64,000 nt of DNA from Streptomyces sp. HD (GTDB lineage: Bacteria > Actinomycetota > Actinomycetes > Streptomycetales > Streptomycetaceae): assembly GCF_028369295.1 (NCBI RefSeq), contig NZ_JAQMYP010000021.1:62001-126000 (forward strand), read 5' to 3'. The notes under the pieces were generated by a model that made no database searches, was not told the DNA's origin, and saw nothing but the letters and a program-made list of their open reading frames with translations. A program made the translations under genes and the position numbers. Positions 26,435 through 34,297 of the stretch are shown in pieces (the stretch's first letter is position 1; the number at the start of each line of letters is the position of its first letter).

Positions 26435-26872
26435 TCAGTGCGTCATCGGCGTCCCGGTCCTGGCGTAGACGCTCTCGGCCCAGTGGGCGATCTGGCCCTC
26501 GGACAGGTGCCGGGCCAGATCGGCCTCGCTGATCATGCCGACCAGACGCTTGTTGTCGATGACCGGCAGCCGGCGGATCTGGTGCTCCTTCATCTCCCGG
26601 AGCACGTCACTGATGTCGGCGTTCGCGTCGATCCAGCGCGGGGTGCCCTGGGCCAGCTCGCCGGCGGTGACCTTGCTCGGGTCGTGGCCCATGGCCACGC
26701 AGCCGATGACGATGTCGCGGTCGGTGAGGATGCCGCAGAGCCTCTCGTTCTGGTCGCTGATGGGCAGAGCTCCGACACCCAGTTCACGCATGAGCTGGGC
26801 GGCGCGGTCCAGGGTCTCGTGGGCGGGGATCCACTGGGCGCCACGGTGCATGATGTCTCCGGCAGTGGTCAT
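26435..26872 (-). CDS. Tandem CBS-domain protein
   Basis: A 145-residue protein made of one CBS pair (Bateman module): IMHRGAQWIPAHETLDRAAQLMRELGVGALPI and ANADISDVLREMKEHQIRRLPVIDNKRLVGMISEADLARHL. Such small proteins bind adenosine nucleotides and tune partner enzymes; the mycobacterial relative Hrp1 is strongly induced by hypoxia. No catalytic domain is fused. The gene stands alone, converging with corA (91-base gap), and its ATG is preceded by GGGAGGTA-type purines (rc of 26873-26885). Confidence 0.93.
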   Translation of the reverse strand: MTTAGDIMHRGAQWIPAHETLDRAAQLMRELGVGALPISDQNERLCGILTDRDIVIGCVAMGHDPSKVTAGELAQGTPRWIDANADISDVLREMKEHQIRRLPVIDNKRLVGMISEADLARHLSEGQIAHWAESVYARTGTPMTH

Positions 26873-27007
26873 TGGAGTACCTCCCGATGCCGGACGGCCG
26901 GCGCGGCGCGGGGACGCACCGCTAGTCCCGGCGCCCTCATTCTCGCCGTGCCACCCGGCGGATGCACCCGGAACCGAGCGGTAAGGGCCACCGGCGACGG
27001 GCGGGTA

Positions 27008-27421
27008 TCAGGCCGCGAAACTCACGATCTTCCGCGGGACGACACGGATGATCACGCGGGTCTCGTCGTCCTTCTCGGCGGGCGGGTCGATGCCGAGGTA
27101 CTTGTGCGCGAGCTCGAACGGGAGCCGCTTCGCGTCGTCGGGGAGTATCTCGGCGGTGCCGCGGATCTCCACCGAGCTGTAGGGGTTGGCGAGGTCGTAG
27201 ACGGAGACGCTGATGCGGGGGTCGCGGCGGAGGTTGCGCACCTTCTGGCGGGCGTCGACCGAGGAGAAGAGCACTGTGTCGCCCTCGCGTTTGATCCAGA
27301 CCACCGAGTTCTGTGGGGCGCCGTCGGGGCCGAGGGTGGCCACGCTGGCGAAGTTCTTGCCGTCCAGCAGGGAGCGGACGGAGTCGTCGAAGGAGATCGG
27401 ATCACTCGTGGAGGTCGTCAT
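27008..27421 (-). CDS. PPOX-class F420/FMN-dependent protein
   Basis: A 137-residue split-barrel flavin-binding protein of the pyridoxamine-phosphate-oxidase-like class: FASVATLGPDGAPQNSVVWIKREGDTVLFSS, RKVRNLRRDPRISVSVYD and a conserved YLGIDPP. Actinobacterial members of this subgroup commonly bind coenzyme F420 and act as biliverdin, quinone or xenobiotic reductases; the substrate is not visible. Upstream, an unusually AT-rich stretch (27432-27458) contains TACTCT 6 bases before the ATG, suggesting a leaderless transcript. Confidence 0.88.
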   Translation of the reverse strand: MTTSTSDPISFDDSVRSLLDGKNFASVATLGPDGAPQNSVVWIKREGDTVLFSSVDARQKVRNLRRDPRISVSVYDLANPYSSVEIRGTAEILPDDAKRLPFELAHKYLGIDPPAEKDDETRVIIRVVPRKIVSFAA

Positions 27422-27475
27422 GGCACCAGAGTAATTAAATGCACGCGCATATAAAAGCGGTTTGCGGGATCAGGA

Positions 27476-28108
27476 TCAACCGCTCCACGCCGGATGCCGT
27501 GGGTCGTCGGCGCGCACCAGGACATCGGCGGCGCCGGCCGGGTCGGTCTCACGGTCGTAGCGCTCGAAGGCGGGGAGGGTCCAGAGGTCGGCCTCGGGGG
27601 TGCGGCGGCGCAGGGCACCGGGTGAGAGGAGGACATGGACGGTCAGGTCGAACGGGAACCAGTGGCGCAGCAGGAGGGGGCCGTGCAGCAACAGGAAGCC
27701 GCCGGGCGGGAGTTGGACGCGGGGGCTACGGGTGGCCCGGTCGGTGACCGGGTCCCACAGATCGGGCAGGACACGGCCGTCGCCACCGGGTTCGAGAGGG
27801 CCGAAGACCTCGCGCCACAGGGCGCGGGTGTCGAACCAGCCGTCGTAATAGGCGTCCACGTCCTGGTGGCCGTACTCCAGTCGGACGGAGGCGGGGCGCA
27901 GGAAGCCATCCGTGCCTACCGTGAGCGAGGGTCGGCCGCGTATGCGCAGGGCCTCGCCCACCCGCTCGGCGAGGTCTCCCGGGCGGGCAGCCGGGGCGCC
28001 GTCGAAGGCGATGCGTGGCCAGGGGCTGCCATCGGCCGGTTTCACGTCGAGCAGCCGCTCGGCGAGGAGGTCGCCGAGCCGGTCCCAGGTGATCGCTTCG
28101 AGTCGCAC
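27476..28108 (-). CDS. Uridine-kinase-like P-loop-derived protein with degenerate Walker A
   Basis: A ~210-residue protein of the group annotated as uridine kinase in Streptomyces: IRG-type RPSLTVGTDGFLRPASVRLEYGHQD, YYDGWFDTRALWREVFGPL, LWDPVTDRATRSP, PPGGFLLLHGPLLLRHWFPFDLTVHV. The nucleotide-binding loop reads FDGAPAARPGD, lacking the GKS/T of a true Walker A, so kinase activity is doubtful. GTG at 28108 (MRLEAITWDRL) is chosen; a TTG start at 28126 is possible, and neither has a ribosome site. A 90-base heptamer array lies about 90 bases upstream. Confidence 0.8.
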   Translation of the reverse strand: MRLEAITWDRLGDLLAERLLDVKPADGSPWPRIAFDGAPAARPGDLAERVGEALRIRGRPSLTVGTDGFLRPASVRLEYGHQDVDAYYDGWFDTRALWREVFGPLEPGGDGRVLPDLWDPVTDRATRSPRVQLPPGGFLLLHGPLLLRHWFPFDLTVHVLLSPGALRRRTPEADLWTLPAFERYDRETDPAGAADVLVRADDPRHPAWSG

Positions 28109-28199
28109 AGGGCCATGATGCGACAAGGGTGGTTGGGGTGGGGGCTCTGGTCGCGGTCGTCCGTGCGGCGGCGCGTCCGGGATGGGGGCGGTCCCGGAC

Positions 28200-28292
<93 letters not shown>

Positions 28293-28477
28293 AGTAGGGA
28301 GGGGGGCTTCGAGCTCGACCGGATTGTTTGGCGGCCGCTCGAAGTGCTCCGTTCACTGGATCGAACGAGCCGCTCACCGCCCGCCCCCGATCAGGCGGTT
28401 CGCGAACCCGGCCGGGTTGTTCCCCGGACCCGCCGCCAGTTGTTCCCCGGCCCCGCCACCAGGGGAATGAACCCGGT

Positions 28478-29173
28478 ATGGCACCTCTCGCAAATCCCCC
28501 GCCCCGTACCGACCTTCTGGTGATCCAGCCTCTCAAGCGGCGGCGCTGTGCGGAGTGTTGCGCGGGGCCGTTGCAGATGCTCGTGCTGGAGGACGGGGCG
28601 CCGCGGTGTCTCGACTGTGCCGATCTCGGGCATCTGGTGTTCCTGCCGCGCGGCGATACGGCGTTGACCCGTCGGTCGCGGGAGGAGAGCGCGCTGTCGG
28701 CGGTGGTCGTGCGGTTCAACCGGCGCCAGAGCCGTTATGAGCGGCAGGGCGTTCTCGTCGAGGAGGCGGGACTTGCCCGGGCCGAGCAGCGGTGTCTGGT
28801 GGACGCCGAGGCTCGGCGGCGGCGCCGGGTACGGGACGCACGGCGGAGGGAACGGGAGGATGCGCGGTTCGCGGAGGCGTTCGCGGCGGAGATACGGCGG
28901 CTGTTCCCGGGGTGTCCGGAGGACCGGGCGCGGGACATCGCCGCGCATGCGTCGGCGCGGGGAAGTGGACGGGTGGGGCGGAGTGCGGCGGGGAGGGCGT
29001 TGTCCGAGGGGGCGGTGACGTCGGCGGTCGTGGCGTCCGTGCGGCATCTGGACACACCGTACGACCAGTTGCTGATGAGCGGGGTGGCACGGCACGAGGC
29101 TCGGCGCCGGATCACGGCGGTGGTGGAGTCGACGTTGCGGGCGTGGCGGGCGGAGGCGTCGGGGGTCGGCTGA
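28478..29173 (+). CDS. DUF2293-domain protein with N-terminal CxxC pairs
   Basis: A 231-residue protein. Residues ~20-50 hold two Cys pairs (CAECCAG and CLDCADL) that could form a zinc ribbon. A highly basic coiled region follows (EARRRRRVRDARRREREDARF), then the DUF2293 domain (LFPGCPEDRARDIAAHASARGSGRVGRSA, SVRHLDTPYDQLLMSG, RHEARRRI). The function of DUF2293 is not established; charge and the putative zinc site suggest nucleic-acid binding (inference). ATG at 28478 has AGGGGA about 12 bases upstream. Confidence 0.82.
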   Translation: MAPLANPPPRTDLLVIQPLKRRRCAECCAGPLQMLVLEDGAPRCLDCADLGHLVFLPRGDTALTRRSREESALSAVVVRFNRRQSRYERQGVLVEEAGLARAEQRCLVDAEARRRRRVRDARRREREDARFAEAFAAEIRRLFPGCPEDRARDIAAHASARGSGRVGRSAAGRALSEGAVTSAVVASVRHLDTPYDQLLMSGVARHEARRRITAVVESTLRAWRAEASGVG

Positions 29174-29347
29174 GATGGCTTGGCGCGGGGGCGCCCAGCA
29201 GCCAGGCCCCGGGCGGCCCGGGCCGGCGCGGCAACGGCCGGCACCGTCGCGCCAACCGGCCCCGTCCCGCCAACCGGCCCCGTCGAGAGAACGGCCCCGT
29301 CGAGGCGAGCGGAGCCGTCACGCCGAGCGGAGCCTGCCCCCTGTCCC

Positions 29348-29419
29348 CTGCTCCCTGCTCCCTGCTCCCTGCTCCCTGCTCCCTGCTCCAGCCCAAGCCC
29401 AAGCCCAAGCCCAAGCCCA
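29348..29419. repeat. Adjacent heptamer (CTGCTCC)x6 and hexamer (AGCCCA)x5 arrays
   Basis: Six copies of CTGCTCC (29348-29389) run straight into five copies of AGCCCA (29390-29419). They sit in the 355-base gap 29174-29528, which also holds repeated CCAACCGGCCCCGTC units near 29250-29290. No gene was identified in this gap. Confidence 0.9.
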
Positions 29420-29528
29420 AGCTGGACGCTCGCGTATGCGCCCGCGTCGTTCAGCGATGGTGGCCGTTTTTGCCCGGGTTTTCACTTGAGGTGATGGATG
29501 GGGCCGGGCCGGGAAGGATCTCGGCTGG

Positions 29529-30026
29529 ATGCGGGAGTTGACGTTCATGATTGATGGGCCGTACTTCGTGCTGGTCGTGATCGGCGTGGTCGGGACCGGG
29601 CTGGTGGCCGGGGTTTTCTGCGCCTTCTCGACCTTCGTGATGCGTGGGCTCGCCGCGCTGCCGCCGGCGCAGGGGGTCGCTGCGATGCAGGCGATCAATG
29701 TGACGGCGTTGACGCCGGCGTTCATGTTGGTGTTCATGGGCTCGGCGGTGCTGTGCTCGGTGATCGCCGTGGTGACGTTCGTGCTCTGGCCGGACGAGGG
29801 GACGGTGGAGCTGCTGCTGGGCAGCGGGCTGTATCTGTTCGGCTCGTTCGGGGTGACCATGGTGGCGAACGTGCCCCGCAATGACGCGCTGCTCAAGCTC
29901 GACCCGGGCACTGCGGAGGCGGCCGCCTACTGGCCGACGTACGTGCGCGAGTGGACGGCGTGGAATCACGTGCGCATGGTGGCCTCGGGCGCCGCGACGA
30001 TGGCGTACGTCCTGGCGCTCACCTGA
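29529..30026 (+). CDS. DUF1772-family membrane protein
   Basis: A 165-residue protein with four TM segments: FVLVVIGVVGTGLVAGVFCAF, AFMLVFMGSAVLCSVIAVVTFV, LLLGSGLYLFGSFGVTMVANV and a C-terminal one. NVPRNDAL and WTAWNHVRMVASGAA are DUF1772 hallmarks. Some members are anthrone oxygenases in polyketide pathways, but most are of unknown function. ATG 29529 has AAGGA 10 bases upstream; ATG 29547 with GGGAG upstream is an alternative start. It appears to be a single-gene unit. Confidence 0.85.
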   Translation: MRELTFMIDGPYFVLVVIGVVGTGLVAGVFCAFSTFVMRGLAALPPAQGVAAMQAINVTALTPAFMLVFMGSAVLCSVIAVVTFVLWPDEGTVELLLGSGLYLFGSFGVTMVANVPRNDALLKLDPGTAEAAAYWPTYVREWTAWNHVRMVASGAATMAYVLALT

Positions 30027-30268
30027 CCGGCCGGGCGTGAGCCGGGTGTGAGCCTGAGCCGGGCCGGCCGGTCCGGGCCGGGGGCACGCACAGGCGCGCA
30101 CAGCCACGCACAGGCAAGCAGTGGCGGGAGAGGGGCTGCGGAAACCGGGGAGAAAGCGCTGTCCCCAGACTCTGCGCGCGTGGCCGGTGGGACGTATCGT
30201 TGCGGGAAGAGTGCCGCCCGATGACGCACGGCTCCAACACGTCACACGCGCACGCAAGGAAGACGGCC

Positions 30269-31756
30269 ATGGCCGATCCCAAGGGTTTCATGACCACCCC
30301 CCGCCAGGACTGGCCGCGGCGGCCCGTCGAGGAGCGGGCGAAGGACTGGGACGAGGTGTACGTCCCCGGGGCACTGCTGCCGATCATCAGCAAGCAGGCC
30401 GATCGCTGTATGGACTGCGGCATACCGTTCTGCCACGACGCCTGTCCGCTGGGCAATCTGATCCCCGAGTGGAACGACCTGGTGTCGCGGGAGGACTGGC
30501 GGGCAGCGGCGGATCGGCTGCACGCGACCAACAACTTCCCCGAGTTCACCGGGCGGTTGTGCCCGGCACCGTGCGAGGCGGGGTGCGTGCTGGCGATCAA
30601 TCAGCCGGCCGTCACCATCAAGAACGTCGAGTGCGCCATCGCCGACCGGGCCTGGGAGGACGGATTCGCGCCGCCGCGGCCGCCGGACCGGCTGTCGGGG
30701 CGCACGATCGCGGTGATCGGGTCGGGGCCCACGGGGCTCGCCGCGGCGCAGCAGCTGACGCGGGCGGGGCACACGGTCGCCGTGTACGAGAAGGACGACC
30801 GGATCGGCGGGCTGATGCGGTACGGGATCCCCGAGTTCAAGATGGAGAAGCACCATCTGGAACGGCGGATCGAGCAGATGCGGGCCGAGGGGACCAAGTT
30901 CCGTACGTCGACGGCGGTCGGGCGGGACATCGGGGCGGCCGAGCTGCGGTCTCGGTACGACGCCGTGGTGATCGCGACCGGGGCCACGGCCTGGCGTGAA
31001 CTGGACGTTCCCGGGCGGGAGTTGAGCGGGATCCGGCAGGCGATGGAGTATCTGCCGCTGGCCAACCGGGTGTGCGAGGGAGATCTGGAGAGCTCCCCCA
31101 TGTCCGCCGCCGGGAAGCACGTCGTCATCGTCGGCGGTGGGGACACCGGGGCCGACTGCCTGGGGACGGCCGTACGGCAGGGTGCCGCGTCCGTGACCCA
31201 GCTGGACATCTACGCACAGCCCGGTGCCGAGCGCGACGAGGACGCCGAGCCCTGGCCGACGTACCCGAAGATCTACCGGCTGTCGGCCGCGCACGAGGAG
31301 GCGCGCGACCTGGAGACCGCGCCCGCGGCGGACGCGGACGCCAGGCTGTTCGCGGCGTCCACGCTCCGCTTCGAGGGTGACGCGGACGGGCACGTACGGT
31401 CGCTGCACCTGGTCGAGGTCGACGCACAGCGCCGCCCGCTGCCGGCCACCGGTCGGACGCTGCCGGCCGACCTCGTCCTGCTCGCCCTCGGCTTCTCCGG
31501 GCCCGACCGGACGGACGGGCTGATCGAGCAACTGGGGCTGGAGATGGAGCCGCGCGGCACCCTCACGCGGGATGCCGGGTTCGCGACGAATGTGCCGGGC
31601 GTGTTCGTCGCCGGGGATGCCGCCCGGGGGCAGTCGCTCATCGTGTGGGCGATCGCCGAGGGGCGGGCGGTGGCGGCGGCCGTCGACCGTCATCTGACGG
31701 GGAGTTCACGGCTGCCGACACCGATCTCGCCGTACGACCGGCCCATGACCGTCTGA
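30269..31756 (+). CDS. gltD: Glutamate synthase small (beta) subunit, NADPH-dependent
   Basis: A 495-residue FAD/NADPH and Fe-S protein that feeds electrons to the GltB subunit for glutamate synthesis. N-terminal cysteines bind [4Fe-4S] clusters (CMDCGIPFCHDACPLGNLIPEWND, CPAPCEAGCVL). An FAD site follows (IAVIGSGPTGLAAAQQL), then an NADPH site (HVVIVGGGDTGADCLGTAVRQG) and the closing FAD motif (VFVAGDAARGQSLIVWAIAEGR). ATG 30269 with AAGGAAG upstream starts the canonical MADPKGF. No gltB is present within at least 29 kb upstream or 32 kb downstream, so this copy is an orphan here and may serve another oxidoreductase. Confidence 0.94.
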   Translation: MADPKGFMTTPRQDWPRRPVEERAKDWDEVYVPGALLPIISKQADRCMDCGIPFCHDACPLGNLIPEWNDLVSREDWRAAADRLHATNNFPEFTGRLCPAPCEAGCVLAINQPAVTIKNVECAIADRAWEDGFAPPRPPDRLSGRTIAVIGSGPTGLAAAQQLTRAGHTVAVYEKDDRIGGLMRYGIPEFKMEKHHLERRIEQMRAEGTKFRTSTAVGRDIGAAELRSRYDAVVIATGATAWRELDVPGRELSGIRQAMEYLPLANRVCEGDLESSPMSAAGKHVVIVGGGDTGADCLGTAVRQGAASVTQLDIYAQPGAERDEDAEPWPTYPKIYRLSAAHEEARDLETAPAADADARLFAASTLRFEGDADGHVRSLHLVEVDAQRRPLPATGRTLPADLVLLALGFSGPDRTDGLIEQLGLEMEPRGTLTRDAGFATNVPGVFVAGDAARGQSLIVWAIAEGRAVAAAVDRHLTGSSRLPTPISPYDRPMTV

Positions 31757-31792
31757 CGGAGCGGTGGTTGCCGGTCGGCGGGGGCGGGCCGC

Positions 31793-31889
31793 CCTGGCCG
31801 AGCCGACTGTCCTGGCCGAGCCGGCTGTCCTGGCCGAGCCGGCTGTCCTGGCCGAGCCGGCTGTCCTGGCCGAGCCGGCTGTCCTGGCA
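31793..31889. repeat. 18-bp tandem repeat downstream of gltD
   Basis: Four perfect copies of CTGTCCTGGCCGAGCCGG (31807-31878) with partial copies on both sides, between the 3' ends of gltD and the minus-strand AhpD-like gene. Confidence 0.92.
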
Positions 31890-31917
31890 AACGTGCTGTC
31901 GTGGCAAGCGTGCTGCC

Positions 31918-32511
31918 CTAGCGGCGCTCGTCCGTCCCCGCCACCTTCCCCGTAGCCAACGCCACCCTGTTCCAGGTGTTGATCGTCATGATCAGGGCCA
32001 GTACGTGGGCCAGTTCGCCGTCGTCGAAGTGGCTCGCCGCCTGGGCGTAGACCTCGTCGGGGACCCCGCCGTCGGCCACCAGCGTCAGCGCCTCCGTGAG
32101 GGCCAGAGCCGCCTGTTCACGCTCGGTGAAGAAGTGGCGGGCCTCGCGCCAGACGGCGACCATGTGCAGCCGGTCCTCGCTCTCGCCGGCCTTGCGGGCG
32201 TCGTTGGTGTGCATGTGCAGGCAGTAGGCGCAGTGGTTCAGATGCGAGGCGCGGATCTGGATCAGTTCGACCAGGGTCGGGTCCAGGCCCTCACGGGCGG
32301 CCGCGTCGAAGCCGACGATCGCCCGGAAGACCTTCGGGGTGGACTTCGCGAAGTCCAGGCGGGTACGGGCCGCCTCGGCCCCGGTGATGGCCTCGGCGAT
32401 GTCGGTGGCGGTGGCGGTGGCGGTGGCGACCGTGCTCGTCGTCGTGTTCATCGTCGTGTTCGCCGTCTTGTTCGTCGTCGTGTTCGCCGTCATGTTCGTC
32501 GTCATGTGCAT
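31918..32511 (-). CDS. AhpD-like / carboxymuconolactone decarboxylase family protein with low-complexity N terminus
   Basis: The core (~residues 38-197) is an AhpD-like alkylhydroperoxidase fold: LIQIRASHLNHCAYCLHMHTNDARKAGES holds the redox CxxC and the conserved His, and ALALTEALTLVADGGVP and LIMTINTWNRVALATG follow. Members reduce peroxides with a thiol partner. The first ~35 residues are repetitive Thr/Asn/Met and Val-Ala-Thr (MTTNMTANTTTN type), encoded by ACG/AAC and GTGGCG repeats, and could be non-translated if a later start is used. ATG 32511 or 32505 is preferred, with GTAGG upstream. It is divergent from a MocR regulator with only 41 bases between start codons. Confidence 0.85.
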   Translation of the reverse strand: MHMTTNMTANTTTNKTANTTMNTTTSTVATATATATDIAEAITGAEAARTRLDFAKSTPKVFRAIVGFDAAAREGLDPTLVELIQIRASHLNHCAYCLHMHTNDARKAGESEDRLHMVAVWREARHFFTEREQAALALTEALTLVADGGVPDEVYAQAASHFDDGELAHVLALIMTINTWNRVALATGKVAGTDERR

Positions 32512-32552
32512 CAACCTACGGGCCTGAAAGACCGACTGTAGGGTGCATTTCT

Positions 32553-34004
32553 GTGGCTAAATCATGGGTCAATTACGGGGAACGGGTCGGCGCCGACCTG
32601 CACCTGGACCTCTCCGAGTCGTCGGGCGCCGGCGGGCGGCGTGCCGCGCTGACGCATGCGTTGCGCGAGGCCGTGCGCAGTGGGCGGCTGGCGCCCGGCA
32701 CCCGGCTGCCGCCGTACCGTTCGCTCGCCGCCGACCTAGGCGTCGCCCGCAACACGGTGGCGGACGCGTACGCCGAATTGGTCGCGGAGGGCTGGCTAAC
32801 CGCCCGCCAGGGATCGGGGACGAGGGTGGCCGACCGGGCCCAGCCCCTCGGGCGCGTCGAGCGGGCACCCCGTAAGGCGCCGCCACGCGCGCGTGGGCCT
32901 CGGCACGACCTGCGGCAGGGCACCCCGGACGCCTCGGCGTTCCCGCGCGCGGCCTGGCTGGCCTCCTATCGGCGGGCCCTCCAGCAGGCGCCGAACGAGG
33001 CCTTCGGACCCGGTGATCCCGCCGGACGCCTGGAACTGCGGGAGGCACTCACCGAGTACCTGGCACGCGCGCGTGGCGTGCGCACCGAGCCGGGCCGGAT
33101 AGTGATCTGCTCCGGGTTCGCGCATGCCCTGCGACTGCTGTTCTCGCAGAACACGCAGCACAGAGGCGGCGGTGTGCTGCGCGGCCCGCTGGCCGTGGAG
33201 GCGTACGGGCTCGGCTTCCACCGGGAACTCCTCGCCGCCGCTGGCGTACGGACCGTACCGCTCCCCCTCGACGACGACGGCGCGCGCCTGGACCGGCTGG
33301 GGCGCGAGCGGGCCGTGCTGCTCACCCCCGCGCACCAGTTCCCGACCGGCGGCCCGTTGCACCCCGAGCGCCGCGCCGCCGTGATCGACTGGGCACGCGC
33401 GCGTGGCGGCGTGGTGCTGGAGGACGACTACGACGGCGAGTTCCGCTACGACCGCAAGCCCGTCGGCGCCGTCCAGGGCCTCGATCCCGAGCGGGTGATC
33501 TTCATCGGCTCGGTCAGCAAGAGTCTGTCGCCGGCGGTGCGGCTGGGGTGGATGGTGCTGCCGGAGCGGTACGTCGACGACGTACTCGCGGCCAAGGGCG
33601 AGCGCGAGGCATGGGCGAGCGTCCTGGATCAGCTGAGCCTCGCCGACTTCATCGCCTCCGGGGCGTACGACCGTCATGTGCGGCGTATGCGGCAGCGGTA
33701 CCGGAACCGCCGCGACCGTCTCGTCACGGCGCTCGCCGAGCACGCGCCGCACATCGAGGTCACCGGTGTCGCCGCCGGACTGCACGCGGTGCTGCGGCTG
33801 CCGCCCGGCACCGAGCGCTCCACCGTCAAGGCGGCCACCTGGCAGGGCATCGCCCTGGACGGCCTCGCCGAGTTCCGGCACCCGGAAGCGACCGTGGCGG
33901 ACATGCCGGTCCGTGACGGGCTCGTCGTGGGCTGTGCGACGCCCTCGGAGCATGCGTACGGGGCAGCGCTGGAGGCGCTGTGCGGGGTGCTGCCGCCGGC
34001 CTGA
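32553..34004 (+). CDS. MocR/PdxR-type transcriptional regulator (GntR HTH + aminotransferase fold)
   Basis: A 483-residue regulator. Residues ~15-95 form a GntR winged helix (LTHALREAVRSGRLAPGTRLPPYRSLAADLGVARNTVADAYAELVAEGWL). The rest is a fold-type I aminotransferase domain with PLP-site marks: LTPAHQFPTGG, VLEDDYDGEFRYDRKPVGAVQGLDP and the lysine in FIGSVSKSLSPAVRLGW. Such proteins sense pyridoxal phosphate or amino-acid adducts. GTG at 32553 follows TAGGGT by 8 bases, suggesting a leaderless mRNA. The close divergence points to control of the AhpD-like gene. PdxR proper controls pdxST, which is not nearby, so no gene symbol is given. Confidence 0.9.
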   Translation: MAKSWVNYGERVGADLHLDLSESSGAGGRRAALTHALREAVRSGRLAPGTRLPPYRSLAADLGVARNTVADAYAELVAEGWLTARQGSGTRVADRAQPLGRVERAPRKAPPRARGPRHDLRQGTPDASAFPRAAWLASYRRALQQAPNEAFGPGDPAGRLELREALTEYLARARGVRTEPGRIVICSGFAHALRLLFSQNTQHRGGGVLRGPLAVEAYGLGFHRELLAAAGVRTVPLPLDDDGARLDRLGRERAVLLTPAHQFPTGGPLHPERRAAVIDWARARGGVVLEDDYDGEFRYDRKPVGAVQGLDPERVIFIGSVSKSLSPAVRLGWMVLPERYVDDVLAAKGEREAWASVLDQLSLADFIASGAYDRHVRRMRQRYRNRRDRLVTALAEHAPHIEVTGVAAGLHAVLRLPPGTERSTVKAATWQGIALDGLAEFRHPEATVADMPVRDGLVVGCATPSEHAYGAALEALCGVLPPA

Positions 34005-34297
34005 GGGGCGAGGCGCGGGATGCTGCCGCCGGTCTGAGGCGCGAGCCCGGCCCGCCGCTGGAGGAGTCGTCCCGGCCCGGCATACTGCCGCGTCTCGATT
34101 TGTTCTCCTATCTGTCCGAAAAGTGGCTTCTGGGCTACATGGAGTCGAACAGGAGTGGGATCATCGGAGCAGGAGGCGTGCTGTAGTCGCACCCGACCGG
34201 GCCGGTAGCAGCTCGCCCCCATCCTTCGTTCCGTCGTCAGGCGCAGGGCCACCCCCGCGCGTCCCCCCTGTTGGCGGTCGGTCCTGGAGGGTGTTCG

